The notes under the pieces are model-generated. The model did not search any database. It had not been told where the DNA came from and saw only the letters and a list, made by a program, of their open reading frames with translations. The position numbers and the translations under genes were made by a program. From the NCBI GenBank assembly GCA_047495785.1, contig JBLDXI010000013.1, positions 2,604,001 to 2,668,000 on the forward strand: a stretch of 64,000 nt of DNA. The letters run 5' to 3'. Of the stretch, positions 9,618 to 27,400 are shown piece by piece. How positions within the stretch are numbered: the stretch's first letter is position 1; each line of letters starts with the position of its first letter. This DNA is from Lepidodermella squamata. Its lineage: Eukaryota > Gastrotricha.

Positions 9618-12600
9618 TCAATTGAGATACTTTCTGCAACGACGAGCACCGCAATAACAGGGTATTTTAGAAGCAGCATCCTCCAACGGGAATTTGTAGT
9701 CGTAGGTCAGTTCCTCGCCGGCGGCGATAGGCCGGATCGCGAAAATAACAATGTGTTTGAGCCCTTCGTAACCAACTACGACTCGCGAGTAGCAATTTGG
9801 CTCGCAGCAGTGGTTGATAAACCGACCAGCGTTGCCTGACCGAGTCGCGTCGATGACGGTGGTGTCGTCGAGCCGGAACATGTAACAACCTATGCCCTGG
9901 CGTTCGTAGAAGCGTTCGCGCTGGTCAGTTAAGGTGGCTCGGATGATTTCGCCCGCGTACTCGATGATCATTTCCTGAGCTTCGAAGTCACGCAAGGCAT
10001 AAAGGCCACGGGCGTGGATGGTGGACCGGAAAACACCGACGTCGAATCGCGCCGTTTCCTTCAAGTAGCGCAAACGTGTGGGCAGGGGTAGGTCGAACAT
10101 AGTCGTGGGCCTTCGCATGGCTTTGTGAGGCCTTGACGCCTCCCAAGAAACCATTCCATTTGAAGAACCAATCGCGACCGATGATTGCTCCTAGAATTTG
10201 AACCTCAGTATAACGTAAAATATGAAAAAAACAGCAACAAACCTGCTCCGTCTCAGTTACGCCGCGCACTTTCGGCTTACGGTAGTTCGACATGAGGAAT
10301 GAAAAGACGTCGCGATGTCGCTTTTGACCCGGACACCAGCTGCTGACGTATGGCTGGGCGCGGGCACAGCCAGCCGGGTTCGGCACAGTTCTCTCGTAGC
10401 GCGCGAATCGGAATGAATAAGCAGTGGTTTCTTCATCGGCGCCGGGTAGCTGCTCAATCAAGGCTATCACCGAATTGTGCGTCAGACCGAGTAAAGAAAG
10501 ACCAGATAACGTATCGTAACTGAGCTGGGGAAAACCTCGGCTTTTACGAGCATTTGAAAGACGAGAAAACAACACCCGCCAAGCATCTGATACAAAAATA
10601 AAATATAATAAAATCCAGCTAAATAATTTTTTATGTTACCTTGCCACGTGAAACCTCGAATTTTCCACGCTGGCTCCGCTTGTTCAGAATTCGAGGTTTG
10701 AGACGGCGTGATTTCGAAGACTAAATATCGTTGCTGCCTATGATCGGCGTCATTTGAGTTTTGTTTAACGCTCGGTAGAGATTCAGTCACGACTCGATTG
10801 ACGATTTCCGCAAAGGCCAACTCGGTTGTGGGCAAGCAGGCTTTCAGCGGTGATTTCGGCAATAATGTCAATAAAGAAAGCGGAGTTCTAGGCCGTTTCG
10901 GCGCTGTCACGACAACAACTTGCTTCTTCGCTTCTTTAGCTTTCACCTTCTTCGGCAAATCACCCAAGAAAATCGAATCAGCAAGGCCGTCACGTTTCTC
11001 CAGCGGCTCTTTCCGCTTCTTCGCTTTGACCCTCCGATCTTTTTCAGCAGGTTCAGTCAACTTGCAGTCGACAGATGGATGTGGATCTGCCGATTTCTCA
11101 ACCATTGGAGATTTTTTCGGCGATGGTGCTTTCGAACTGGCGGGGCTGGGATTCACCTCCTGGAACCGCACTTTAGGAGGACTGGTCATATTCGAAAACG
11201 CCTTGTTTGGACTAGGCGAGATACTTGTTAACGAAGTCTGACGCGGTATGCTAGATTTCAGATTCGAAACGGGAGAAATCGGCGGAAGGGCAACGTTCAA
11301 AAATGGAGGAGAAGCGACCTTCATAGGTTTCGGTGGTGATTGAAGCGGGACATTTGCTGTCATCGGGGCCGGCGCAGAAATTCTACCTGGCATGCGGATA
11401 GCTGGATGTAGGGCTGACATGTTGATTCTCTGCGTAGGCGGCGAACCGGGGCTGAAAACGGGCGGGGGTGCTGCGACCAACCGATGTTGAGGTTGGGCGA
11501 TGACACCAGGAATCGGCGCGATACCCGGTCTCATAATCGCTGGTCTCAGCGTGAAAACCCTGGTACCACCGACTTGAGTACCACCAACGGGTTGTAGCCT
11601 AGCGATCGGAATCACCCGGCCAGCCTGGTTATTTGCCGGGTTACTCGGGCGATGAACAATTTGGATGACTGAAATCGGGTTTTTATTCAGCTGGGTCAAC
11701 TGCTGTTGATTTATCACAGTAACAGGGAGCGGCAATTGCTGCAAAACCTGCCGGACTGGTTTTGGCTCTTCCGACGCTCGTTTCTCGGCCTCGAATGATT
11801 CAGTTGCCTGACGAATAATTTCCGCATGCTTGTTCGCCCGCGCTCCAAACCGGGGAGCCGGGAAAAGCGACACTGGGAATAAATCCATTTCGGGCAGCCT
11901 AACGTTATTTTGCTTGTGATTGTGATTCAAAATGATCGGCACAGCTCCACTGCTGGGACTGGCAGCCCCAACCACAGGCGCAGGCCCGCTAGGCGGCAAC
12001 CACGGAGTTACCCGAAGTTTGTACTTCTTTCGCATGGTAGATGCGTAGAATTCACTCGAGGCTGAAGTTGGAACCCGCTTACCGGCTATTCCAGCCGCGG
12101 TCCGCATCAACTGAAGGGTGGTTGAAGTAGGCGTGGAATACCGAGGCAATAGCGATGAATCATGCCGCAAGAAGTCGCCGTCTTGAAAGGCAACCCTCGA
12201 CACCATGAAGTCAACGATAGGCACAACCTCAGAATCTGGCTCCGGGTCGAATGTCGCCACCGAGTTGACTGGCAAAGTTAACACCATCCGATTCACAGCA
12301 GGGATCTGCGGACCAGGTGCTTCTTTGACGGGAGATTGTTCCGGGGCAGGGATATTCGGCCGAACAACCCGAGGCGGCGATGGCAATTTGAAAGGCGAAG
12401 GAGCGGTGGGTTTATTATGAGCGAATGGAACAGCTCGGCTCAGCGCATTCTTCGGCGGCGACGACTGCGTCACGTCAGTCGAACTTTGAACCGCCCGCAT
12501 CAACGCTGGTGTGTTTGTTTCTCGCGGCGATACATCGATCAATCGTCTGACACGACTCATCACCCCAGGGTCGGTTAATTTCGAAGGAGATGGTGAGACT

Positions 12601-15600
12601 CGAGGCGACGGCGCGGCGTTCGGCGGACTGGCGTAGTTATGCGCCGGCTCTACGGCTTTAACGAAGCCGTTTTGGTACGTTTCCGGTTTCTTCGCTGGCT
12701 CGGCCAAAGTTGCTGAAACGCCTGACCAAACAACGAGGGGCTGGTGATGCACCCTTTTCGTCGGAATCTCATCGTCAAAATTCAGCGACTTTTTCGCCAT
12801 TTCCGTTGCAGGAGGCATTACAGGGGTTGGCGAAGGGGTCGGTTCTGGCCTGGGTGGTTCGGGAATAGCCGGTATAGACGGTTCGAGGTCCTTTTTCTCT
12901 TCTGAATCGTGCTTTGGCGTGAGATCTTTTTCCTCCACATTGACTTTACCAGGAGTACGAAATACGATGGTAGTCGCGATGTTGTTCGGATTTTCGAAAT
13001 TCGGCGACTGGACCGCGTCGACAACACATCGGTAGACTCGAAGGCGGGTCGGGTCTTCGACATCCCAATGAACACGTTCGATCGAATAGTTCAACGGTAT
13101 CAAGATGTGTTTCAAATCCGATAAATCGCAAATCGAGCCGAGGCGGGTGATTGACAGTGAACCGATAGCGACCGTGATATCCTGAGCGTTGAAGCCATCA
13201 AGCCAAGAGCGGCGCCATTTTATCGACTCTGGATCACAAACAAGTCGCCGATCGACTGAAAAATCGCTGATGTAACCGATCGAACTCTCGTCGTCACTAT
13301 CGTCTTCCCGAGCGTGTTCCGGGCAGAAGCAGTGATGGTCTTCGGTGAATGAATGGTCATGCTCCCGGGCGCACATGAAGTGGAAGTCAAGCTGGCAACC
13401 TCTTTCACGGCACTGCAACGTCGCACCGGTTCGCCCGCAATAGTAGCACTTCAAATGCCGGGATCGAGTCAACGCCTGAGTCACATTGCACAACTGTGAA
13501 CCTTTTTCGAACACTTCAGCCGACCATAGTGCGCAATTGACGTGAACCCAATCGTCTTGGCCAACGTAAATCAAACGACCTGAGTCTTGCGATTTTTCAT
13601 CGCCGAACCGAGTACACAACCGGCACATTCTCACGTCAGTCCCGTTTTGATTGATCGAGGACACGTTTTGAAGAATGGTCGCGTTCAATTTACTCATTTG
13701 CTTCGACGAATCTTTGTCTTTACCCTTTGCTTTCGACTTCTTGTCGTCCTTCTTATCATTTTTCTTGTTCTTATTGGCCTTGTCGCGTTTTTCACGCTTG
13801 CCCTCGATTTTCGCGAGCGTTTCAGTGCGAACTCGGTTCTTGAAAGAGTCGTTGATGTCCTCGAAAAATGACAACAACGTATTGATAACCCAAACGGGCG
13901 TAACGTCTCGAGATTTCAAAACGTTCCAGAAATCGAGGATGAAAGTTGATACTTCTCGGTAACAACTGTTAACGAATTTCTCGCAAAACGGCTGAAGAAA
14001 ATCGACCTCGGCATCGATTGCTTGTAGGGCTAGTTGGCAAAGAACCGTCTCATCGGATTCAGGTGCGCCTTGAGCCAGCGACGCGCTCACGTTTTGAATA
14101 TGCTGGACGAAAGAGCCGAGAACAACGCCCAATTTATCCCCCAACAGCTTTTGAACCCTCGCTTCCCAGGTCATAGGCCGGGTCATGTTGTGTTTCGACG
14201 CACAGCTCAAACACACGAATTTCACTGAATCAGGTAGAAATTCGAATAGATCATACAAATCGTCGGTAAGTTCAGCGCACGGATTGGCATGGATCCAAAA
14301 ATTGCACCGGCTGCATTGAAGCATGCGAACTGAGTAGTCGTCCGGGTCGTATTCTTCCTTGCATTCTTTGCAGAAATTGTGCGAACGCTCCTCGGCGCAC
14401 GGCTGGCAGAATTTGAAGTCGGACGACCACTGCGCATTCGCGCCTCGGCCCGGATTCGTAGCGCCACAAAGCTCGCATTTCACGCACCTCGCACACGCCC
14501 ATGTATTGCGTCCCTTTTTCGAGTTTTCAGGCGCTGGGTAGTTCGGGGCTAGGCAGCTCGGGTGGAAGTGGTATTTGCATTTGCAGCAACGCGCGAGTTT
14601 ATTTTTGATTGCGCTAGGTTGGAAACACAATTCGCAGTATTGGCAACTCTGGCACAGCCATGAAGAGAGGTCGATTTCTGACAGATCCACCGCATCTTTT
14701 CCATCTTCATCGTTGACCCCTGAATGAAACAGAACAAATTGGATAATGATAGCTCGAAAATCGAATGGCTTAGAACTATGAAAAATTCAGAATGAAAAAG
14801 TGAAAACTAACCCAAGCAAAAAGTGTGAAATGGATGAGCACAAAGTTGACAGAAAATCATGCTCTCGAATCCAGCCGAACCGCACGATAAGCAAAGAGCC
14901 CGAATAGACGGCATCAAACAGGTCGTAACAATCGCAATGCCTTCACTCAAAGCTCGTTGTAATGAGACATCTTCCAAAATTGCAGCACAAATGCGACGCC
15001 GCTTGGTTTCAGAATAAGCAACAAGTGGCCGAAGCGGTTCGAATTCGGAAAGTACCGGCTTCAATGTGGACACGTCAACTAATTCTTCAATAGAATCGCT
15101 CCGATTAAGCGGTTCGGTCGTCGCCGAACTCGACGGCCGCTCTTCGACCTTTATAGGAAGGACAGACCCAGAGGACTTGTTGACCTCTTCTTGCATCGGA
15201 GAATGAGATACTGACGACGGTATAGGTGAACTGCCCAAGGTGTGACTCATTAGGGAGGATCGTCTCGGTAATTCTGTTGATCCTTCAAGCGAAGTTGATG
15301 AGGCGGTTGCGTCTGACAAAACATTGGCAGGCGGTGTCTGCAACACAGTCCTAGACTCGGAGTGATTCGCCTCGATCGATTTTGGCGGGGTTTTCAACAC
15401 TTCACTGCTAGTAGACTTCGTAACAATGGGCTCTTTAACCGCACATACAGGAACAGGACCTTGATTGGGCAGCTGAATTGTTGGCAGTTTGATTCTCCGG
15501 TAAGTGAACTGTTGCAGGCGATCTTCTTCCTCGCAAACTCGCTTCTCGCAGCAGTGCCGCAGATTGCCAGAGCCACCAAATTTCGGCATGTCCTTGCAAT

Positions 15601-18291
15601 AACGGCATTTACCGCAATCAGTCGCGCGGCAACCGGCGCATTTATTGCACCGGTTCGGCCGTAATCGAGTTGGCGAAACGAAACTAGACGATGACGATTT
15701 TTTCGATTTCTTCAAATTTTCATTACCAGCAGATTTCGATGGGACGACTTGACTAGGAATAGCTTTAGGTTTTTCGACTGAAATTCGTATCGGGGCGCGT
15801 AAGATAGGCGGAGGTGTAGGGCTTCGATTTCCGCGTGCGTTAGCAGCTGGAGCTGCGGGTTTTGCCGCTTGACTCGGTTGGGACGGCGGGCTTCCGGCCA
15901 AATTTGTAAGACTAGGGTTGCGAGCCAAAAATGTTGAGGAGCCTTGTCGAAAAACGTGCTTGATCCGGGGCTTTTTCTCGCCGCTATCGCCTCTTCTTCT
16001 CTAGAAAATCATAGAGATAAAAATCAGTCAAATCAGGAACGAAGTAAAATTCAACTTACCGAGTCATCTGACGCAGCTGGCATAAATTCAGGTGAATCCA
16101 AGAGTGGATTTCTCTGGGGTTCCGTGCTAGTTCTACGTGGCGGCGTAACCTTCCTCGCTCGAGGTGGGGTGACTTTCTTAACGATTTCCTTAGCCCTACC
16201 GCGCTTCACACTCTTCAACGTTGCGACCGAGATTCGAGGCACTTCAAACCCGCCAACAGTCCGCCGTTGCTTTTTCGGAGGCGATGGTTCCGGGGCATCA
16301 GCGGGTTTTCTCGGAGAAGCAGCGGGTTTGGTTTGCTCTTTCTTCGGAGAGACTACCACTTTACCAACATCTTTTTTCGGCGAAACGGACGGCCGAGTAA
16401 TGTTATGTTGAACGCGAATCGCAGCACTTGCGGCAACAGCAGCCGCTCGAGGCCTAGGTGCAGCACTCCACGGTCTATCGGATTCTAACTCGACTTCGCT
16501 AACCGGTGCTCCAATATTCGATTCCGTATTTCGAATCTCAACAACGTGATCGGCAGCATTCAAAACTGGTAACGATAGTTTGGCAGGTTTTTGACGACCT
16601 CCTCTTGTTTTCGCGACAGGAACCTGCTCAGGCTCTTTTGCGACTGGGGACGACGGGCGATCAATGACGAAGTCACCTAGTTCCACGTCAGTTATAGGCA
16701 AGCTAGGGCCATCGGCGATATCTTTGTTGCTGGATATAACAGATTCGTCATCGGCAATTATTGGCGCTGTGCTGCCAAGTCGGCTACGAGTAGAAGGTCG
16801 GCAACTTCCGATTAGATCAACAGCTTCGCTCATTTCGCAGCTTCGAGTCGTTCTACCTGATCTTCTAGAATAATTCTCAACCAGTTTAGGGTCTGAACTG
16901 ATGGTTTGTTCAACGATTTGATGTTCGTCCTTCACTGACGGTAATACCACTGTTTCACTGCGAGTTGATCGAGAAGATCGTTTGCCGACCGCGATCTCCG
17001 ATTCTAATGGCGCGACCGATTGTTTAGGCACCGCAGGAACGGTAAAATTAATTTTGTGCTCGAGGCTTTTAGGTCCACCGGTATCCCGCGATTTAACTGC
17101 TTCGATGAAGGCCCGTCTCTGATTCAGCCATATTTCTTTTGATGCCTCATCGCGAAACTTGTGCGCCAGCACGGTGTCAATAGGCCAGACTTCGAGAGCC
17201 TTCTTCATACGACAGAACCGGCAGGTGTGCTGAACCAAGCCTTCGAGAGAACAGTCACCGGTTCCTTTAATGCAACTCGGAGCGAATTTCGGCAGGCCAT
17301 AAATCATATGGTTTTCGAAAAACTTCCCGCACGTCTGACAAGCTATTTTACCGTAGCGAACACCACCCCAAAAAGACGAGACGATTGAAGTAGTTCCACA
17401 CACTGAACATTTAACAGGTACTTCTGGCGGGATGTCAAATTTCGATCGTATCGCAGCTATCTTTGAGCTTTCTAAAGGTAGAGAATCCGAATTTTCAAAT
17501 GTGTCTGATCCTCGTTTTCGCGACGCTTTTGGCTCGGAGGACGGATTAAGTGGCGAGAGTAAGCTCGGTTTGTCATCGGAAACTTTCAAAGCGGAGCCCG
17601 TGCTTTTCCTAAATCTCCGCCAGTCAACTTTCTCCTTCGGATTCTCTGTTAAAAATAAGATCAGTCATTTAAAAAACCGAAAATATCCTAGAGAACAAAC
17701 TTGAGCTTGATGCAATAGCTGGTGCATTTGAAACGGACGCAGGAGCAGCGGCAATTTCTGCTACACGTTTGGGCAATATTGAAAGACCTGTGTGATCCAT
17801 TTTTCTCCTTTTAGCATTCTTCGGCTGATCAACAGAAGCAGGAAGCTCATTGACATCTTCAACAGTCGAATTAGATGCTTCAGCTTTGGTAACATCAGCA
17901 AACATTGCTTGCGATCCCTCATTGGGAAAAGGACAGCTCTTGCGTCTGTAAGCTACATGCCAAAAATTAAATTGTCAAATAGGCAGAAAAATATTAAACC
18001 CACCTTCTGATGGTCTCCCAGACGGGGCGGTATTGTCGCTAGTGATAGCAGCTCTTTGTGACCTCCTAAGCCATGGAACGGGACTAACTACATATTCACG
18101 CCTTTGAGTCTCAAAAAATATGAGACCGCTTGGGTCGACTAGCACATATTTGTCATGCCAAGTGTCGAGGTCAGCTCGCCAGCTGTCTGTCGAAGGTAAA
18201 TTTGAAGGAACTGCGAAAGAGATTATAAGTAAGAAATTGCGGAATACATTTTCATAGCTGGCAACTCACGCGGCAATTCCGTTGGGTCCAT
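9618..18291 (-). CDS. KMT2A: Trithorax/MLL-type histone H3K4 methyltransferase
   Basis: Chromatin regulator that methylates H3K4 within a COMPASS-like complex in the nucleus. Eight exons: 18270-18291, 18004-18210, 17701-17952, 16060-17645, 14812-16000, 10640-14719, 10243-10586 and 9618-10190; 2750 residues, all phases consistent. Domains in order (approximate residues): nuclear-receptor-type zinc finger 239-312 (CSVC, CQTC, CX6C, CRFCRMKKALEV); AT-hook-like RGGRQKPAK; the conserved PRIKHV; CXXC finger 803-845; PHD 1-3 about 1075-1260; bromodomain-like 1270-1380; extended PHD 1449-1555; FYRN about 1585-1655; Pro-rich linker; FYRC about 2425-2540, followed by CARAQ resembling the WDR5-binding Win motif; SET about 2610-2734 (GIGCYMFR, ELTYDYKF); post-SET CYCGARRCRKYLN. 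The PHD1 finger is split by an intron. It is closer to Drosophila Trx/human MLL1 than to MLL3/4 or SET1. Confidence 0.95.
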
Positions 18292-20885
18292 GAAACAAGA
18301 GCACTGAAGATTAAATCAACATCATTTCGTATAAAGTTAAATAGTTTCTCCTAAGCACAGCGAAGACTAGAAACTAGAAAAAACGTTTCGTTAGCCAATA
18401 ATAAGAAACGGCCCCTGAGGACAAAGCAAATGCTTGAGAAATCTGCCACGCTAGCAAATACAGGCGCCTGAGTTTCTTGCTTCTCCCAAGTCCACAGAAG
18501 ATTAATGCTCAACGCCCAACACCCAGAATTCCAACATTACCCATTACCACTGTCGGTCTGCAGCCATTGACAGTTGACAGGGAACTCCCCGTGGTTACTG
18601 CGTTCGGATAAGCCTTTTGGATGGTAAAGCGAGGAACGCAGTCTGAACGGAACAAAGACGCCCCAACGACAACGCGGAATTCCCCGTCATTTACTGCCAT
18701 CAACGCTCATACCGTCTACTGCAAACTTGGACTCCAAGTAGGTAATCCGTAATCCGTCTCATTATGGAAAATGATAGTTAGATTCGAGAAATTAATCTAA
18801 AAGTAATCCACACACCACACGCGGCACAGCGATCTCAGTAAGAGTTGACACTTGCAAGTTTAATATTTAGGGGAAAGTATAACGAATAGCAGCGAGCAGT
18901 GAGTATAAATATTTATCGGTTTTCTATCCTCGATCCTCGATCCTCGCTCCTTGTCCCAAAGGGTCACAAAAAGCATCAAGAAGGATGGACCAAGTACAAC
19001 AAAGCAAAAAGGCTTTCAGCGCTGAAATGCAAGCGGAGACGAATTCGGCGCCAAAACATCATTTCGAATAAATTTTCCAGATTTCGCTTCATTTTATATT
19101 TAAATTATTAAATATAACATTTTAAGCAAAATTAGAAATTATATAAAATCCCAACCTTGACGTAACTAAACGCGGTATTTTCAATTCAAACGACCAACGA
19201 GCGCTGATAAATGCTTGCGGTTTGGGGGGACTCTTTTGGTTGAAGGAGTTGAATACCTTCTCGCAATGCGTTGTGTTTCGAGCGCTTGCTCTTTGTGTGG
19301 GAGTCAATGTCAAACCCAATCGAAGAGTGTTGGACAGGCGATGATTAGGAGCGAACAAATATACCCGCTGGCGCTTAAGGGTGCTTAACGTATCCCCTGC
19401 GGTCGGGGATTGTCTTCCTTTCCTCAAACCGTGTGCGGCGGCAAAGTTCTTCGAATGGAAAGCCTAACTCTTAGGGGTCTGTTTTGGCAACAATTTCAAT
19501 TAATAATTGCAATTATGTAGGAAAACGGCAACAAATGAAGAGTGGGGTGAATTAACTTTTAGATGCTTCTCTGGCACATTTTTAACGCTTTGATTCAAAT
19601 ATTCCTGATTTATCCTGATTTTGACGAAGCGATCGCAGTCTCTGGATTGAAACGGATAATTTAAGCCCTGCGTCATAACTGCTTCACGAACTGTTGAAGC
19701 TAATATCATCAAAGTTGCCGCAAAAGTTGTCAGCGAGGCTTTTACACGAGCAAAGTTGTTCTTACGCTCAACGATTTCTCTTTTTCCGTGTTATTCTGAT
19801 CGTTTATGTTCGCCTGATCGTCTGATTTACCGAGTTTCGCCTGGTTTTGGTTCTCTGCGGATCTTCCAACCAAAACTGCTTGATGAGATGAATTGGACAA
19901 TTTTACCGGGAGCGTGCGCCGTAAACGAGTTTAAACTTGTGGACCGGTTGTCATTATATTCATGGTTACATGAAACATCACAGTTAACGAAAACTCTCAT
20001 TTATTTTACCGCAGTCGTGCCGTTCTCGATAAAAAAGCATACCACAGGTGGAAGCAGAGGACAGGAGAACAAATAGCTCGCACATGAACCCTTTGAGTCA
20101 TGTGAAGTAGACATTAAAATAAAATAGACAACAATAACGATTTGTCTGTTCAACATTTATATGATTAAAATGATATGAATCAAGTAGGGCATCATTAAAT
20201 AGACAGATTTATAATAACGCGACTATAAAACAACAATTTGCTTGATAAATTTTGAAACAAAGAGAGACGATATGGCCACTTCCGTATTGGCTCGAAATTA
20301 AATGTTTCCCGAATCGGCTCATTTTTGCCAGGAACAAATGAATCGTGAATGGAAAAAGCGCGAATTGCGCGAGTGAAAACTATGTCAAATAAATGAACGA
20401 TGTGATGCGTTGCTCAAGTCCTCTCCGATGAATTCAGGCAATAATCAACACCCAGTAAATCCTAACATGGATGATTGAAATTATTTACATTCAGGTCATG
20501 TGAGAAGAAAAAAATTAAGGCATGTGTTTTTGAGTAGAGGGTCACAAATGAGCCGACGATTTTTCAAACGGCGAAACGATCAGCTTCGCCCAGAGTATGT
20601 CACACAATTTACAAATTTCTTTTAAAGAACTGTAATCGAATCGCCCTCATTCTTACTTATTCGATGATCCAACTGAGTAATTCTGAACCGATCAAGTTAA
20701 ATAAGTAAGAAATGTATATCACGTAACGCTTCAGACGATGCGCCCGATATAATGATTGACGGTTGGCGACGCCAATTTAAAACCAAACGGCTGTGAAGTT
20801 TTGGTTCTTGGGGCGAGTGACGACGGATGAAATTCGACAATTGCGCTATAATGGAACATACTGCCTATATACAAGACGTCGATTA
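18292..20885. other. Gene-free stretch between trithorax and junctophilin
   Basis: About 2.6 kb. The right end probably holds the junctophilin 3' UTR and the left end the trithorax promoter. A short direct repeat (three copies of gatcctc) lies near 18935-18950. Open frames at 19122-19427 and 19756-20076 have no ATG at their start and no family resemblance. No RNA gene or transposon was seen. Confidence 0.5.
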
Positions 20886-24478
<3,593 letters not shown>

Positions 24479-27400
24479 GTTCGTGTTTGCAGCAATTTTA
24501 AAGCTGTGGTTCGCTGAATCCTTTAATTAAATATCACTTGATCTGCGTGCCAACGAACAGGCGCTAATTGCATTGTTGTGATGAAGCTGGAAGCTATCAC
24601 CGCATCGGCTGTCGAAGGTGATTTGTCCTCGTGTTAACAAGTCAGGGATCTCATCAATTGATAAACAAAAACAACCTATAACAATGAATATGAAGAACCA
24701 TTGCTCGTTGGAAATTTGATATTGATCCGAAAAGATAAACATGAAAGATTAGGTAAGCAAAAAAAGATTAGCACTACATTAAGCTGGAAGTGACCGCTAA
24801 AGGTCTATTGTCCATATTCTGGTCCACGTGGCGAGGCCTATAAGCTATACGAAGACATTCCAAGTGCAGAGCGAGATGTACAATGGAAACCGTGCAAATG
24901 GACGTCTTCCGGTGGTAGCGGCGGATGGATGCGACGATACGCACCGCATGAGAAAAGTAGCGTTGTACAAGAGCGCATTGTGCGCATTGAAGAGACCGCG
25001 GCGACATGGGCAAAAAATGCGCGCCCGTGTACCTGGTCGCGCACAAGCGCGTTTTTTAAGGTGGTGTTGCGAGTCAATTACTGCCGCATGCCGTTATGCC
25101 GGCACTTTGTACCATTGCGTGGCCCATCAGTGCACATATGATAAAGCACCGGGCTATTATAGTAGGGGCCGCTTACAAGGCAAAAGGCGGTTGAAAGTAA
25201 ACGATGAAGAGCGCAGCTAATTGTTCGTTGCGCCGGTTGATAGGGTATAGCTATTGCCACCCGCCTCCTCCGAATGTTCATACTAGAATTGATGAGCAAC
25301 TTTTTGTTCAGACGAACATAGTACTCGCTGATGAAACTTGCTGTCGTTCAGGCGTTTTGCGTGTAATATAAAATACTAGACCAATAGAGAATTTCTATTA
25401 CAAAGTGAACACATTACCTATAGATATCAGGCAGGTGGCTTTAGCTGCAATGCTTTTTGTACGAAGAAGTATTATTGTTATAGAAATATTACAACAGCCC
25501 TGTCGGTTTCGGGCATTCGGAAGCGAAAGACGTATTTCGTAGACAGTGACTGGCATTTACTTGTACCTTGTACCTCGGCTGGAATTTTTTCTGCTGCGCG
25601 TTATATCGAACAAGGTAGCAACTAACAGGCTGATGAGCCCAGTTAGGTGTATTCTAGCTGCTTTTTTACTCGACGCTTCTTCGTCTTAATAATAATGATA
25701 ATGCGATGTGTAATCTACCAGTTTTACGTGGTATGTACCGGCTACAGCAAAACCACTGATAGATAATCACAGAAGGCTGGAATATTGAAAGCGACATCGG
25801 ATGAAACTGGGGAGAGTGTGGACGATATATCAAAGCATATTGAGTAAAACACGGCTTTGGAAATCGCGCGAATCCTATAAAGCTGAGCGGATTACTATTA
25901 TTATATTAAGGTTCGAGCCTTATTTTTGCCGGGCTAAATGATTTGGCCAGTAATAAGGCGAAAGAAGAAAAAAATAGCGCTGCTGCTGCTGCTGCAGGCT
26001 GCGATGTTCTTCACGCAACGCGTACCGAAGAAATCGTGAGCGCAAAGCTCGCATATTTCCGGCTCTGACGGCAGCTAAACGGCATAACGGTGTTATAGTA
26101 AATTGGTTATGGCCTCGAAAAATATTGCTAGACATGCATTCGATGGGCGCGTTGTTCGCGTTGCCGCACCACGGCCAGTCGATTGTAATAAGCCGCGCGT
26201 ATAATATAAGTATTGCTAGAAGCCGGTTGCTGATGCCGGCTCAATACCTGGTTTGGCGCGCCTCAGCGCTCGCGGCGGGGTGGTGCGGATAGCCGCTATC
26301 GCAGACGCGAAGATGATGCGCAATAACCTAAAAACCAAACCGGCAGATCAGCTTGTTTCCGGCTCTTGCTTTTTCTGACGCGCTCGCTCGCTTTCTCATC
26401 ATTTCGCTCGCAAGCATCAATCCATCCCTACTACAGATCACACATTAATATAAATACCTCCGTAATAACAACAGTAATGACCATAATAGTATTGGGAATA
26501 TAGCGGCAAATAATAGGATCTATATTATTGTGAACAGACGCTGCCTAGAAATCTCCACCTATAAACCTTAGTATAGCTCGAACAGCAATAAGTGAAAATT
26601 CCGCGGCTGGGAATCCGAATGATAATAATAATGAAAGATGGCCATGGGCCACCTTAATTCTTGGTATTATTACAATTTATAGCACAGCTTTGTGCCTGCG
26701 AAGTAATCGCACCGTACCCAACCTTCTACTGCTACAACAAAATCTCTGTCTGATATCTAACGCGTCAGACGAATAACGCTGGAGCCACGTGTATAAAAAC
26801 AATATCGGTGGGTTAAACTGCGATGGGTTGTAGAAGGAGGAGAGTAGGTGAGTCATATTTTCCAACATTTTCGCACATAAGAACACGTCCGATTGTAAGC
26901 CCCTGTATCATTAATAATAATTCCCGATATATATGTAATGGAATAATCTGTACACATAACTCAGCCCACATTATTCTCAGGGCTAATAGTCACCGCAACT
27001 CCGTGTAAAAGCTAACGGAGTTGTGGAGGTTTTTAAGCGGGGCGGTGTGAAAAGTATTACAGGTTTTGTAAATAAATTAGAACCGCGAAACCACCAAACG
27101 TGATCGGTGTAGTCCCACATCATAACTGAACAACAACCCAACGCAAGGAAAGACAACAGGCGAGATGAGTATAATCGATTCACGGTTTCTCGTCTTTTAC
27201 TATATACCGATTATCATTATACCGGCACCCTGGAAACTTACAAATATTTTCCACCTATTTGATTGTTTATGTATTTCTGGTGTATTAGCGGTGTAACATA
27301 TATCTGACGAGATCGTAAGGTTAAAAGAATAATCGCCTATGGGCAGAAAATAGCAATAAAAATGAAATGGATGGAAACATGAATTGCGTGAATTACCGCG

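Noticed and set aside
10798-11241. 147-codon plus-strand frame with neighbours inside the trithorax gene
   Set aside because: It is antisense to the Pro/Ser-rich linker exon of the trithorax protein, whose own frame is clearly coding.
19122-20076. Open frames of about 100 codons on both strands
   Set aside because: They begin on TTG, lack an ATG near the start and show no domain, signal peptide or splice support.
24828-25220. 130-codon open frame on the plus strand in the gene-poor region
   Set aside because: It opens on GTG, the first ATG comes many codons later, it overlaps other frames in CpG-rich DNA and shows no recognisable domain.
26000-26025. Short CTG/CAG run as a coding glutamine tract
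   Set aside because: Only five repeat units in a short minus-strand frame with no gene context.
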